This document shows positions 1-8,071 of a stretch of 64,000 nt of DNA, piece after piece. Positions within the stretch are counted from its first letter, which is position 1, and every line of letters begins with the position of its first letter. The position numbers and the translations under genes are program-made. Source of the stretch: JABFRG01 sp038210445 (GTDB lineage: Bacteria > Myxococcota_A > Polyangia > Polyangiales > Polyangiaceae); contig JBBQWQ010000019.1 in NCBI GenBank assembly GCA_038210445.1, positions 1 to 64,000 of the forward strand, read 5' to 3'. The notes under the pieces are model-generated. The model searched no databases and was not told where the DNA came from. It saw only the letters and a program-made list of their open reading frames with translations.

Positions 1-90
1 GCCACTGCGCGGCTCGGTGACGCGTGCCGTCTCCTCCGCGGTCTTTCCGCAGGCGCCGAGCAGGCACGCCAAGACGACCGCGGAGGTCAT
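1..90 (-). CDS. Partial lipoprotein, N-terminus only
   Basis: An ATG at 90 reading left gives MTSAVVLACLLGACGKTAEE and runs off the window after 30 codons. The hydrophobic stretch ending in LLGAC followed by G looks like a lipoprotein signal peptide with the lipid cysteine at residue 14, so the product is probably membrane-anchored. It starts 23 bases after the stop of the gene at 114-2507 on the same strand and may be co-transcribed with it. The n-region has no positive charge, so a start further upstream cannot be excluded, although no ATG, GTG or TTG is seen in frame in the 30 bases before it. Nothing can be said about function. Confidence 0.5.
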   Translation of the reverse strand, partial: MTSAVVLACLLGACGKTAEETARVTEPRSG

Positions 91-113
91 CGCTCTGCGT
101 GCCGCCTCGATGT

Positions 114-2507
114 TCAGCGCGGCACCGGCGGCGTGCGCCGCGCGCAGCGAGCGTTGATGCAGGCCTGGTTGGCGTCGCAGCAGTCTGCGTCGCTCTTGCA
201 GGCCTCGAGCTCGGCCGCGCAGGTGCTGGGAGGCTTGTTGCCGCACACCAGGGCGCCGGCTTCGGGGTCCTTGCGGCAGAAGCCGCCGCAGCACTCGTCG
301 CCGGTGTCGCAGGCGCCGCCGGTCGGCTTGCACGGGTCGACCACCCAGTAGCCGCGTGAGTTGCCGGAGGCCAGCTCCTGGCCCGGCAGGTAGAACGCCG
401 GGTGGCTGCGGTCGATGGCGCCGGTCTTGGCGTCGATGGCGGCGACCCACAGCTTCTTCTGCGCCGAGCCGAAGGTGTTGCCGCCCTCGTTGAAGGGATG
501 CGCGGTGAGCACGTTGCCGTAGCGGCGACGGGAGGTGAATACCGCCCAGAAGTAGCCGCCGGCGGCCACCGGGTTCACGGTGGGCATGTAGTTGAGGCGC
601 GCGTCGAGGCCTGCGGTGTGGTCGGGGCCTTCGGGCAGCACGCTGTTGCCGGCGGCGTCGAGGCCGTTGAGGGCGTTCATGCGAGAGGCGGCGGCGCCGT
701 CGACGCCGAGCCAGATCTCCGACTCCGCCCGGTACCAGGTGGTCAGCTGGCAGTTGTCGTTGGAATTGGGGTCGGCCGCACTCCCGCGGGGCGCATCGGG
801 GCAGTCGCCACCGAGGAGCGTGTTGTGGAAGGCCACCGCCTTGCCGTCGGGGGTGAACGAGGGCCAGCCCGGGAAGCGTGCGGCATCGGTGTAGAGTGCA
901 CGTCCGTTCTTGAAGGTCTTGGCTGCGCCCACGCAGGTGGTGGAGCCCACCGCCGCGCCGCAGTCGAAGTCGTACAGCGCCAGGCTATGGCCGCCGAGCG
1001 TGACGCCCGCGGGGGCCGTGCCCTGCCAGAAGTTGAAGACCACGTGACGGCCATCGGGCGAGAAGGCGGGGCTCACCGCGTCGACGTCGGCCGGGAGTCC
1101 GGTGCTCGGCACCAGGCTGCCGTCGGTCTTGGCGAAGAGCGCGCTCGGACCAGGGCGCCGGGCCTCCCGGGTGAAGCGCGAGCTCGCGAGCGCGAAGGAG
1201 CCGTCGGGGTAGGGGGCGGCCCAGGTGAACTTGTGCTTGTCGCTCGGGCCGTCGTAGGCCGCCTGCGCGCGCACCGGATCTGCGGTCTTGGTGAGATCGT
1301 AGGAGAGGCTGCGGTAGTAGTCCTGGTGAATGCCCACCGGGTTCTCGCCGTCTTGCACGAAGAGCGTGGAGCCGTCGGCCGAGAGCGCATGGCACACGTG
1401 ACACTTGCCTGCCTTGCCGGGGATGGCGAGGGTGGGGCTCGCGGCGCGCACTGGATCCTTGGCGCTCACCTTGATAGCGAGCACGCCGCCCAGCGGAACG
1501 TCGGGGCCTACCGCGGCGCCGGTGAGGAGCGAGTCGTAGGAGTTGTAGTACACGGTGCCAGCCAGCGGCGCCGGTGACACGAGCCAGTCTTCCGCGAGCG
1601 GTCCGTACACCACGTCGTCGGTGCCGAGAATGCGCACCTCCACGTGCAGGAATGAGGTGCCGTCGTTGCCGTTGAGGGCGCGCTTCCAGTACTCCTGATC
1701 GAGGCGCACGCGCTTGGTAGCGTCGCCGGTGCGGCCGGCGAGCGAGTAGAAGCCCTCGAAGGTGAGGGTCGCCTGCGAGAGCTTCACGTACACCGCCTTG
1801 GCGGTTTTGCTGGTGTCCCACTGGAGGAGCGGCGCGAGGATGCTCCGCGGCCACACGGTCTTGTCGTATGGGTAGAGCCACTTCAGGGTGGCATCCGCGG
1901 TGGGCGTTCCGCGGAGCTTGGTCATGTCGCCGGCGGAGATGGCCGCGCCCAAGGGCTCGCCGCCTACGCCGCCGTAGCCGCCGGCGCCGCCGCCCCCCGC
2001 GTCGAGGGTGCCGCTCTCGCCGCCGTTCTGCACGGCCTTCAGCTTCACGGTGACCGTGGCGCGGCCTTCGCGCCCGTTCGCCTGCGCGATGACGGTGCCG
2101 TCGCCCGCCGCGCGGGCGCTCGAGAGGAACACGCCGGTCTTCGGGTCGACGTCGCCGAGGTCTCCGCGATCGAAGACCCAGTTGGCGGTGATGGGCGTGC
2201 CGTTGGAGAGCGCCGTAAAGGTCGCCGGCGGGTTCGAGGAGACCACGCCGTTGGCGATATCTACCTGCACGGTGGCGGTGGGCGGCGTGACGGTCAGCGT
2301 GCCGTTGGCGTCGGCGCTGGCGTTGACGTCGGCCTGTCCGCTGTCTTCGTTGCCGATGGGCGGCACGAATACGTCGGGGTTGGTCTCCGACTGCGGCGGA
2401 GTGAACTGCGACTCCGAGTCGCCGCCGCAAGCTGCGGCCGTGACGATCGCAGACGCGACCGCGACGCAGAGGGTGAAAGAGAAGAGATGTCGGCGTGCGA
2501 TCCCCAT
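114..2507 (-). CDS. Large lipoprotein with TolB-like propeller and CxxCH motif
   Basis: A 797-residue exported protein. The signal peptide ends in TAAAC, giving a lipid cysteine at residue 27. Residues 70-155 look like an Ig-like bacterial domain, followed by a Gly-rich linker (166-185). The middle and C-terminal part has TolB/PD40-type phrases (FSPDGRHVVF, FTPDGKAVAF) typical of a beta-propeller. A CHVCH sequence at 369-373 matches the CxxCH attachment site for c-type heme, just before the propeller. The last ~70 residues hold two Cys-rich knots of the CKSDADCC type seen in many myxobacterial surface proteins. I infer an outer-surface, possibly heme-carrying protein; the substrate is unknown. 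Internal codon use and frame are normal throughout. Confidence 0.8.
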   Translation of the reverse strand: MGIARRHLFSFTLCVAVASAIVTAAACGGDSESQFTPPQSETNPDVFVPPIGNEDSGQADVNASADANGTLTVTPPTATVQVDIANGVVSSNPPATFTALSNGTPITANWVFDRGDLGDVDPKTGVFLSSARAAGDGTVIAQANGREGRATVTVKLKAVQNGGESGTLDAGGGGAGGYGGVGGEPLGAAISAGDMTKLRGTPTADATLKWLYPYDKTVWPRSILAPLLQWDTSKTAKAVYVKLSQATLTFEGFYSLAGRTGDATKRVRLDQEYWKRALNGNDGTSFLHVEVRILGTDDVVYGPLAEDWLVSPAPLAGTVYYNSYDSLLTGAAVGPDVPLGGVLAIKVSAKDPVRAASPTLAIPGKAGKCHVCHALSADGSTLFVQDGENPVGIHQDYYRSLSYDLTKTADPVRAQAAYDGPSDKHKFTWAAPYPDGSFALASSRFTREARRPGPSALFAKTDGSLVPSTGLPADVDAVSPAFSPDGRHVVFNFWQGTAPAGVTLGGHSLALYDFDCGAAVGSTTCVGAAKTFKNGRALYTDAARFPGWPSFTPDGKAVAFHNTLLGGDCPDAPRGSAADPNSNDNCQLTTWYRAESEIWLGVDGAAASRMNALNGLDAAGNSVLPEGPDHTAGLDARLNYMPTVNPVAAGGYFWAVFTSRRRYGNVLTAHPFNEGGNTFGSAQKKLWVAAIDAKTGAIDRSHPAFYLPGQELASGNSRGYWVVDPCKPTGGACDTGDECCGGFCRKDPEAGALVCGNKPPSTCAAELEACKSDADCCDANQACINARCARRTPPVPR
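889..901. repeat. Dispersed dyad site 1
   Basis: GTGTAGAGTGCAC, core TGYA-N3-TRCA with GAG centre. Lies inside the lipoprotein gene 114-2507, where it encodes Ala-Leu-Tyr-Thr using GCA. Confidence 0.6.
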
Positions 2508-2642
2508 GGTCTTACGATACCCAAAATCGCGGCCGCGGGCGCCCCGATTGCAGGTGCATCGGCGGAGCGCCCACCGGTGAAGGTCGGGGTGTAGAAGTGT
2601 CGCCTGTACGGACGCGCGGCGCGGAACGCGCCGGAGCTCGGT

Positions 2643-3722
2643 TCAGCCGGCGAAGCGAGGCCCCTTGCGGGCGAGCCGTTTCAGCGCCGCCGGATCTTCG
2701 GCGATCAGGGCGAAGTCTTCGAGGAAGGCGCGCTCGTCGCCCGACACCGGTGAAGTCTCGATGCGCCTTTTCACCTCGTCGCTGCGGCCTGCGCCGAGGA
2801 TGCGCAAGGAGAGCGCGCGATCCGCAAGTGGAGCGTCGTCGGCTTCGAGGGCTTGCTCGAGGCGAACGCGGAGCGCGCTCGGGCTGTTGCGGTAGGCGCC
2901 ACCCTCGCGCACGCCGGCGCGGAGTCGCGCCAGCGCCGCCGTCAGACCTTCGCCCGGCTCCACCAACGGCGCGCGCACCGGACGTGTGGGCGCCGCGGGC
3001 TCTGGCTGCGCCTGCAGGTGCGCCGCGAGCTCCGGACGCATGGCCGCAGGATACGCGCGGAGCACCTTGGCAATGGCCGCCGGCGCCAGCCCGGAGGCCT
3101 CGCCGCGCGGGCGCACCATGTGAAGGAGAAGGAGGACGACGCCGCACAAGAGCGCGCCCAGGCCGAAGAACGCCTTGTCACCGTCGATGGCCCGCACCAC
3201 CACGTGCAGGTAGTAGCCCATCGCCAGCAAGCTACCTGCGGCGCGGAGGGGCATCAGAAGCGGCGTCGCCGCCGCCGTGGGCACGCTCGGCGCCCCGCGC
3301 TCGTGGGTGCGCGCCGCGAGGGTTTCTGCGAGCCGCTCACCGGCCACGCGATCGTCCACCGCCATGGTAAGCACGCTTCGGTCTGCCAGTGTGACCAGCA
3401 GGCTCCCGCCGTGACCACGACCGGGTGTGAAACGCGCCCCCCGAACCCTGGCGAAAGGAAGGCGACGCGTGCGGAGTCGCCCTGCGACGACCAGGTGCTC
3501 GCCCTCGCAGTACACCTCGCCCACCGCGCTCCAGCGCGTTTGCGCGAAGACCGGGAGCCACATCGCGAGCCCCATGATCAGCGCGAAGGTGGTGTAGCGA
3601 TCGAAGGGCGAATCGATGCTGGCTCCGAAGAGGAGCACCCCGGCCACCGAGGCTGCCGCCAGCGCCGCCAGTAAGCGCTCCAGCCACACGCGATTTCTCG
3701 AGCAACGAACGTGGGCCAGCAC
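2643..3722 (-). CDS. Membrane protein of unknown function
   Basis: A 359-residue protein beginning at a GTG. Hydrophobic segments at about 16-34, 45-61, 160-178 and 184-203 suggest four membrane helices in two pairs. Between the pairs, residues 66-140 are a soluble beta-rich stretch (VYCEGEHLVVAGRLRTRRLP then LLVTLADRSVLTMAVDD) that resembles a bacterial PH-like fold, as often found between or after helix pairs. The C-terminal ~150 residues are Ala/Arg/Glu-rich, probably helical and cytoplasmic. I do not recognise the family. It stands alone, separated by 135 bases from the lipoprotein gene on its left and diverging from the protease on its right. Confidence 0.65.
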   Translation of the reverse strand: MLAHVRCSRNRVWLERLLAALAAASVAGVLLFGASIDSPFDRYTTFALIMGLAMWLPVFAQTRWSAVGEVYCEGEHLVVAGRLRTRRLPFARVRGARFTPGRGHGGSLLVTLADRSVLTMAVDDRVAGERLAETLAARTHERGAPSVPTAAATPLLMPLRAAGSLLAMGYYLHVVVRAIDGDKAFFGLGALLCGVVLLLLHMVRPRGEASGLAPAAIAKVLRAYPAAMRPELAAHLQAQPEPAAPTRPVRAPLVEPGEGLTAALARLRAGVREGGAYRNSPSALRVRLEQALEADDAPLADRALSLRILGAGRSDEVKRRIETSPVSGDERAFLEDFALIAEDPAALKRLARKGPRFAG

Positions 3723-3946
3723 CCGAGCACTCTATCATCGTTCGTCGCCGCACCACCCGCGCGCGCCTGGGATCCACCAGCGCGAAGGTGCGACACCGCG
3801 AAGCGAGCGCAAATCTCCGTTCCTCGTGGGAACCGCCAGCGGCCCGTCGTCACACCGGCAAGAACTTTCCGCTTCCACGCGCGCACCGGCCCGCGCCCGG
3901 CCTACGCACTGGCGGCGTGGGGCTCGGCATGGGCGATGCAAACCGT

Positions 3947-3959
3947 GTGTACCATGCAA
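3947..3959. repeat. Dispersed dyad site 2
   Basis: GTGTACCATGCAA. The ATG of the protease gene (3954-3956) lies within the site, so a protein bound here would cover the start codon. Confidence 0.6.
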
Positions 3960-5015
3960 CGCAACCTCACCATGGCCGCCGGTACCGCGCTCCTCCTCGC
4001 TTGTGGCTCGTCGTCCTCGGGCAGCGCCCCCACGCCGCTCGCGGGCGAGGTCGATACGCGCATCGTCAACGGCGTGCCGTCGACGACCGCCGACGATGCG
4101 GTGGTGATGCTCACCGAAGGTGGTCAGTTTAGCTGCACCGGCACGCTGGTCGCGCCGAACCTGGTGCTCACCGCGCGCCACTGCGTCACCGACATCGACG
4201 AGACGGACGAGTGCGGCACGTTCACCACCGATCACCGGGCCTCGGCCATCGGCGTTGCACTCGGCGTCCACGCCAACCAGGCGCGCCCGGTGGCCAAGGG
4301 CAAGCAGCTCTTTCACGAGAACCAGGCGAGCGGCTGCAGCTACGACATCGCGCTCATTCTCCTCGACCAAGACGTCCCGGGCGCCGTCGTCTCCAAGGTG
4401 CGCCTCGGCGTCACCACCGCGGGCGAAGCCGCCTCCACCGTGGGCTACGGCGACAACGGCAGCGGTCGGCTCACCAGCGGCCGCTACCGCAAGGACGGCA
4501 TCAAAGTCGACGCCGTGGGCGCCGCTGCTTTCGTGTTCAAGACCAAGCGTGGCCAGAGCATGCCCGTCGACGTGAAGCCCGGCGAGCTGCTCACCGGCGA
4601 GTCCACCTGCTTCGGCGACAGCGGTGGACCGCTCTTCGACAGCAGCGGCAGCATCGTGGGCGTCACCTCGCGCGGCATCGACGACTCGTGCATCGACCGC
4701 CCGTCGGTGTTCAGCGACACCGCGAGCCACGCCGCGCTCATCCGCACCGCCTTCAGCGCGGCGGGTCACCCGCTCCCCGACGAGGCGCCCGCGGCCGACG
4801 CCGGTGCACCTCCGCCGGCACCCGCTACCCCGGCGCCCACCACCCCGGCCACCACCCCCAGCACGCCCCCCGCGCCGTCCGAACCGCAGGCGGAGGCGTC
4901 TGCCGGTTGTCGGGCCGCGCCGGGCAACGTTTCACCGTTCGGGAGCGCCCTGGGCATCGTCGTCGCGCTGGGCCTGGTGGCCCGTCGCCGCCGCGCCCAA
5001 GCCATCACGCGATAG
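3954..5015 (+). CDS. Trypsin-like S1 serine protease with MYXO-CTERM-like tail
   Basis: A 353-residue secreted protease of the chymotrypsin/trypsin clan. The catalytic triad is visible as His76 (LTARHC), Asp131 (YDIALILL) and Ser223 (GDSGGPL). An RIVNG motif at 36-40 marks the usual zymogen activation point. The N-terminus carries a lipobox-like LLLAC at 14-18. After the protease domain comes a Pro/Ala/Thr linker (280-320) and then a Cys, a hydrophobic helix and a final RRRR cluster, the layout of a MYXO-CTERM cell-surface sorting tail. In-frame ATGs at 3936 and 3972 are alternatives; 3954 gives the best signal peptide. No clear ribosome binding site is present. The gene is bracketed by dyad sites at its start codon and directly after its stop. 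Confidence 0.85.
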   Translation: MQRNLTMAAGTALLLACGSSSSGSAPTPLAGEVDTRIVNGVPSTTADDAVVMLTEGGQFSCTGTLVAPNLVLTARHCVTDIDETDECGTFTTDHRASAIGVALGVHANQARPVAKGKQLFHENQASGCSYDIALILLDQDVPGAVVSKVRLGVTTAGEAASTVGYGDNGSGRLTSGRYRKDGIKVDAVGAAAFVFKTKRGQSMPVDVKPGELLTGESTCFGDSGGPLFDSSGSIVGVTSRGIDDSCIDRPSVFSDTASHAALIRTAFSAAGHPLPDEAPAADAGAPPPAPATPAPTTPATTPSTPPAPSEPQAEASAGCRAAPGNVSPFGSALGIVVALGLVARRRRAQAITR

Positions 5016-5028
5016 GTGTATCATGCAA
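5016..5028. repeat. Dispersed dyad site 3
   Basis: GTGTATCATGCAA, beginning on the base after the protease stop codon. Confidence 0.6.
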
Positions 5029-5059
5029 CCTGTGCTCAGGCGAGACCGTCGCAGCAGCG

Positions 5060-5096
5060 AAAGGCCGACCGATTCAAACGGATCGGGTCGCTAGCC
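5060..5096. repeat. Structured repeat, copy 1
   Basis: About 27 of 37 bases match 22309-22345. Both contain GCCGACCGATTC and GATCGG and fold into a hairpin (here CCGAT/ATCGG with an 8-base loop), closed by GGC/GCC. It lies between the convergent protease and small lipoprotein genes and overlaps the stop of the latter, so it could act as their terminator. Confidence 0.45.
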
Positions 5097-5426
5097 GGGC
5101 GACAGGGGCCGGGGGCCTGTAGTGGGCTTGCGCCCGCCGCCGCGGGCGGTTGGGGTCGCGGTGGGCGAGGCGGTGACCGCTGGCGCCGGCATCGGCGGCG
5201 GGTTGTCGTGCACCAGGCCGACGTCGGCGGGCGGACCCGCGTCGACCGCCAGCGCCGCACCACCGGCGTCGAGAGCCGCCGGCAGTTGCTGCCGGGCGGG
5301 CGGGTTGTAGGTGTGGGCCTCGATCATGGGCGGCGGCGCCTGACCGCCCCCGCATGCCGCGACCACGATCACGAAGGCCGGCGTGAGAGGGAGCGCAGAG
5401 AGCGGGCGGGACTTCGACGAGGCCAT
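5091..5426 (-). CDS. Small Pro/Ala-rich lipoprotein
   Basis: A 111-residue predicted lipoprotein. The ATG at 5426 gives MASSKSRPLSALPLTPAF followed by VIVVAAC, a good lipobox. The rest is almost entirely Pro, Ala, Thr, Gly and Val and is probably disordered, ending in a basic RGGGRKPTTGPR segment. No family is recognisable. A longer reading frame starting at 5489 would put a non-signal sequence in front of the signal peptide and is less likely. It ends at the hairpin repeat it shares with the convergent protease gene. Confidence 0.5.
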   Translation of the reverse strand: MASSKSRPLSALPLTPAFVIVVAACGGGQAPPPMIEAHTYNPPARQQLPAALDAGGAALAVDAGPPADVGLVHDNPPPMPAPAVTASPTATPTARGGGRKPTTGPRPLSPG

Positions 5427-5527
5427 GCGCCGAATGTGCCCCAGTTGGCGTGCCGCGAGGCTACAAAATGCGCATCGCGCGCAAGCCATTGCGGCCGCGC
5501 GCGATGCCCCGTCGGCCGAGCGTGCGC

Positions 5528-7057
5528 TCAGTGACGGATGGTGACGCTGGTGGTGAAGCTCGACTCGGCGAACGGCGACACCTTCGCGCCCATGAGCGCG
5601 GACTTGATGCAGCCGCTGGTGGTCGCCGGGCCGCTCACGCTCACGCTCTGCACGTTGCCTGCGGAGGCAAACGTCACGGTGGCGCGCGAGACGGGATCGT
5701 CGCTGGCGACGCAGGCGCGCGCGCCCGGAAGGACCGCCGAGAGAGCGCTGGTGAGGGCGCCCTGCGAGGGCTTCTGCGGAACACTGCCGGGCGCGAACTG
5801 CGGGCCCTGGTTGGCGTTGCCGCTGGAGTTGTCGCTGTTGGTGCCGGCGGCCTTGCGCATCTCGTCGGAGAGCGTGCCCGAGCTGCCGGTGGGTGTAGGG
5901 TCCTTCGCGGGCTCCTTCTTGGCTTCCTTGGGGTCGGCCGTGGGCTTGGGGTCGGGCGTGGGGGCTACCGCGCCGCCCGCGCCGGCCCTCGGCGCCAAAG
6001 CAAGGGGCTTGGCCGCCGGCTTGCCAGGGAGCGTGGTGGGGTCGATCGCGTCGCTCGGCTGGGTGGGCTCGCCGACGTCGGTGGAGGGCTTGTCGCCGAC
6101 CGGCTTCGCGGCGAGGGTGGGCTGGGTCTCGGCCTTCGGCGCGTCGACGATGGCCATCGGCTGTTCGGTCTTGTTCTGCGCGCGCACGTACATGAACGCG
6201 CCGGCAGCGACCGCCGCGGCGGCGATGAGGCCACCGCCGAGGAGGAGGACCAACCCTCCGCCCTTCTTTTTGCTGCCACCGTCGGCTGCAGTGGCAACCG
6301 CAGCAGAGCTCAACGGTGCCGGAATGCTGGCGGCCGGAGCGCTCATGGGCGAAGAGAGCGGACCCGAGGGAAGGGCCGCCGGGATTGAGCCGCTGGCGGG
6401 CGGCGCAACCGACTGCGAGCTCGGGGCGAAGGAGGGAACGCTCGGAGGCATCGACAGGGCCGACGCAGGCATCGAGGGTGCGGCCATGGGCGCAGCGCCC
6501 ACCGGTGCGGGCATCGACGCCGGCCCAGCCAGGAGCGATTGCGACAGGGGCGCCGGCATCGATACGGGCATGGGCACCGAGGCCGGCGGCGCGTCGAGAC
6601 CCAAGGTTGCCTTGAGGTCGATGACGCCCGAGTCCTCGTGCTCGCGACCGGACTCCGCCGTCGTTTCGCGGACGCTACTTTGGGGCGGGATGGAGCTCGT
6701 GCTGGCGAGCTTGGCGAGATCTTTGAGACTACGACGCGGTGCTGACATACGACCCTCCAAAACACCCGAAACCGAAGCCGGTCCGGGCACTTCACTCTTT
6801 GCGCGGGCGGCCACGCTGGTTGGCGCGCTCGCAGGGGGAGCCGCGCTGTTATGACCCTCACTGAGGGTCGGGGCCAGCACGATTTGCGCATCTGCGAGAT
6901 AAGATTGCCCGGAGGCTGTTTCCTTCGCGGAAAGCCGCTGGAGCACGCTCGACACGAAGGCCTCGCCGACGTCGCCCGCGCCCTCGAAGCCTGAACGCGC
7001 GGGTAGCGGCCACTCGGACAGCGCCTCGTCGAGATCGAATTTGCGATGATTGCTCAT
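5528..7057 (-). CDS. Single-span regulatory protein coupled to ECF sigma factor
   Basis: A 509-residue protein whose ATG overlaps the TGA of the upstream sigma-factor gene (ATGA at 7054-7057), so the two are translationally coupled. Residues 1-55 are a short charged cytoplasmic segment. A long Pro/Ala/Ser/Met-rich disordered region follows to about 250. One membrane helix (LVLLLGGGLIAAAAVAAGAF) comes next, then another low-complexity linker, and a compact C-terminal domain of about 85 residues with two cysteines (GARACVASDD and TTSGCIKSAL). The layout suggests an anti-sigma or sigma-modulating membrane protein, inferred from position; no zinc-binding anti-sigma HxxxCxxC motif is seen, so it would be an atypical one. 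Confidence 0.65.
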   Translation of the reverse strand: MSNHRKFDLDEALSEWPLPARSGFEGAGDVGEAFVSSVLQRLSAKETASGQSYLADAQIVLAPTLSEGHNSAAPPASAPTSVAARAKSEVPGPASVSGVLEGRMSAPRRSLKDLAKLASTSSIPPQSSVRETTAESGREHEDSGVIDLKATLGLDAPPASVPMPVSMPAPLSQSLLAGPASMPAPVGAAPMAAPSMPASALSMPPSVPSFAPSSQSVAPPASGSIPAALPSGPLSSPMSAPAASIPAPLSSAAVATAADGGSKKKGGGLVLLLGGGLIAAAAVAAGAFMYVRAQNKTEQPMAIVDAPKAETQPTLAAKPVGDKPSTDVGEPTQPSDAIDPTTLPGKPAAKPLALAPRAGAGGAVAPTPDPKPTADPKEAKKEPAKDPTPTGSSGTLSDEMRKAAGTNSDNSSGNANQGPQFAPGSVPQKPSQGALTSALSAVLPGARACVASDDPVSRATVTFASAGNVQSVSVSGPATTSGCIKSALMGAKVSPFAESSFTTSVTIRH

Positions 7058-7695
7058 GGAAGCCCCTTGCCCGCACGTGCGGACGACACCTCGGGGTCAA
7101 AGCCCCGGGTCACCAGATGCTCTCGGAGTTTGCGCCGTGCTTCGTGGACGCGCCAGGCGATGGTGCCTTCGGGCGCCCCGAGAATGGCCGCCGCGTCTTC
7201 GTGAGAGACGCCGTCCACGCACACGAGAATGAGCGTGGTCCGGAGCGATTCGCTGAGGCTGTCGATGGCCTCGCAGAGCGCGCCGTACATCTCTTTACGG
7301 GTGGCCTGGCGCGAAGGATCTTCGCCATTTCGCGAAATGAGCGCGTTCTCGAGGCGCGGATCGTCGACGTCGGCAGCGGGCGCCGCCACCTTGCGGCTGC
7401 GGATGGCGTTCAGCGCCAGGTTCACCGCGATGCGGTAAATCCAGGTGTAGGGCTCGCTGCGCCCGTCGAAGCTCTGCATGGCCCGAAAGGCGCGCACGAA
7501 GGTTTCTTGGGCGATATCCTCGGCCGTCGCCTTGTCGCGCAGCATGTGGAGCGCGACTCGATAGATGCGCGCCTGGTGCCTTCGGACCAGTTGCCCGAAG
7601 GCTTCGGTGTCGCCCGTGCGGGCTCGGTCGAAAAGGGCTCGGTCGGTCGGGGTCGACATGAGGGGCGAAGTGGGCGCCGGAAGCGGTGAAGGCAT
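7054..7695 (-). CDS. ECF-type RNA polymerase sigma factor
   Basis: A 213-residue extracytoplasmic-function sigma factor. Region 2 is clear (FGQLVRRHQARIYRVALHML, then DIAQETFVRAFRAMQSFDGR and YTWIYRIAVNLALN). Region 4 is clear as well (LRTTLILVCVDGVSHEDAAA, then GTIAWRVHEARRKLRE). I place the start at ATG 7695; ATG 7659 (MSTPTDRALF) is equally possible. The reading frame is open further upstream but that part looks non-coding. It heads a two-gene unit with the membrane protein at 5528-7057. It probably controls its own operon, but I could not define the promoter. Confidence 0.85.
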   Translation of the reverse strand: MPSPLPAPTSPLMSTPTDRALFDRARTGDTEAFGQLVRRHQARIYRVALHMLRDKATAEDIAQETFVRAFRAMQSFDGRSEPYTWIYRIAVNLALNAIRSRKVAAPAADVDDPRLENALISRNGEDPSRQATRKEMYGALCEAIDSLSESLRTTLILVCVDGVSHEDAAAILGAPEGTIAWRVHEARRKLREHLVTRGFDPEVSSARAGKGLP

Positions 7696-8071
7696 GGTCG
7701 CAAAACCTGGCGAAAACGCCACTTTCCGGTGACGGCGCGGGGGCCGAACGGAGATCGGGGCGGAAATCGACCCGAAGACCGCTTTCGCCTTCGTTGGCGT
7801 GGGAGATGACCATACCGTAACCACGCGGAGTTGGACAGCAGACCCCCCAAAAGCTTGGCCCGGACCCTCTACCTGCCAAGAAAAGTGAAATAAAACCAGG
7901 CTCTGCTCGACCAAGCCCGGGTGCAGCAGGAAGCGGCCCTCGTCAGTTTCTCGCCACGCGGGACTTCCTGCGGAGGCCCGAATGCATCTAAACCCAAGCC
8001 ACCGGCCGCGGAACCGCGAAACCGGGCTATGGGATGCCGAGCTCGCCGAGTTTTGGGCCGAGGAGAACGCG
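7696..8071. other. Divergent intergenic region
   Basis: A 376-base gap between the sigma factor (minus) and the MacA-like operon (plus). It must hold both promoters. It contains no convincing reading frame, RNA gene or strong hairpin. A less GC-rich patch lies at about 7870-7900. A GGAAC followed by CTATGG near 8008-8033 could be an ECF-type promoter for the operon, but the match is weak. Confidence 0.3.

Noticed and set aside
1542..1554. TTGTAGTACACGG, similar to the dyad
   Set aside because: Half-sites are one base apart instead of three, so it does not fit the 13-mer.
402..2430. Long open frames on both strands across the first lipoprotein gene
   Set aside because: They are shadows of the real minus-strand gene: Arg/Ala/His/Gly-rich with no domain signature, as GC-rich third positions produce.
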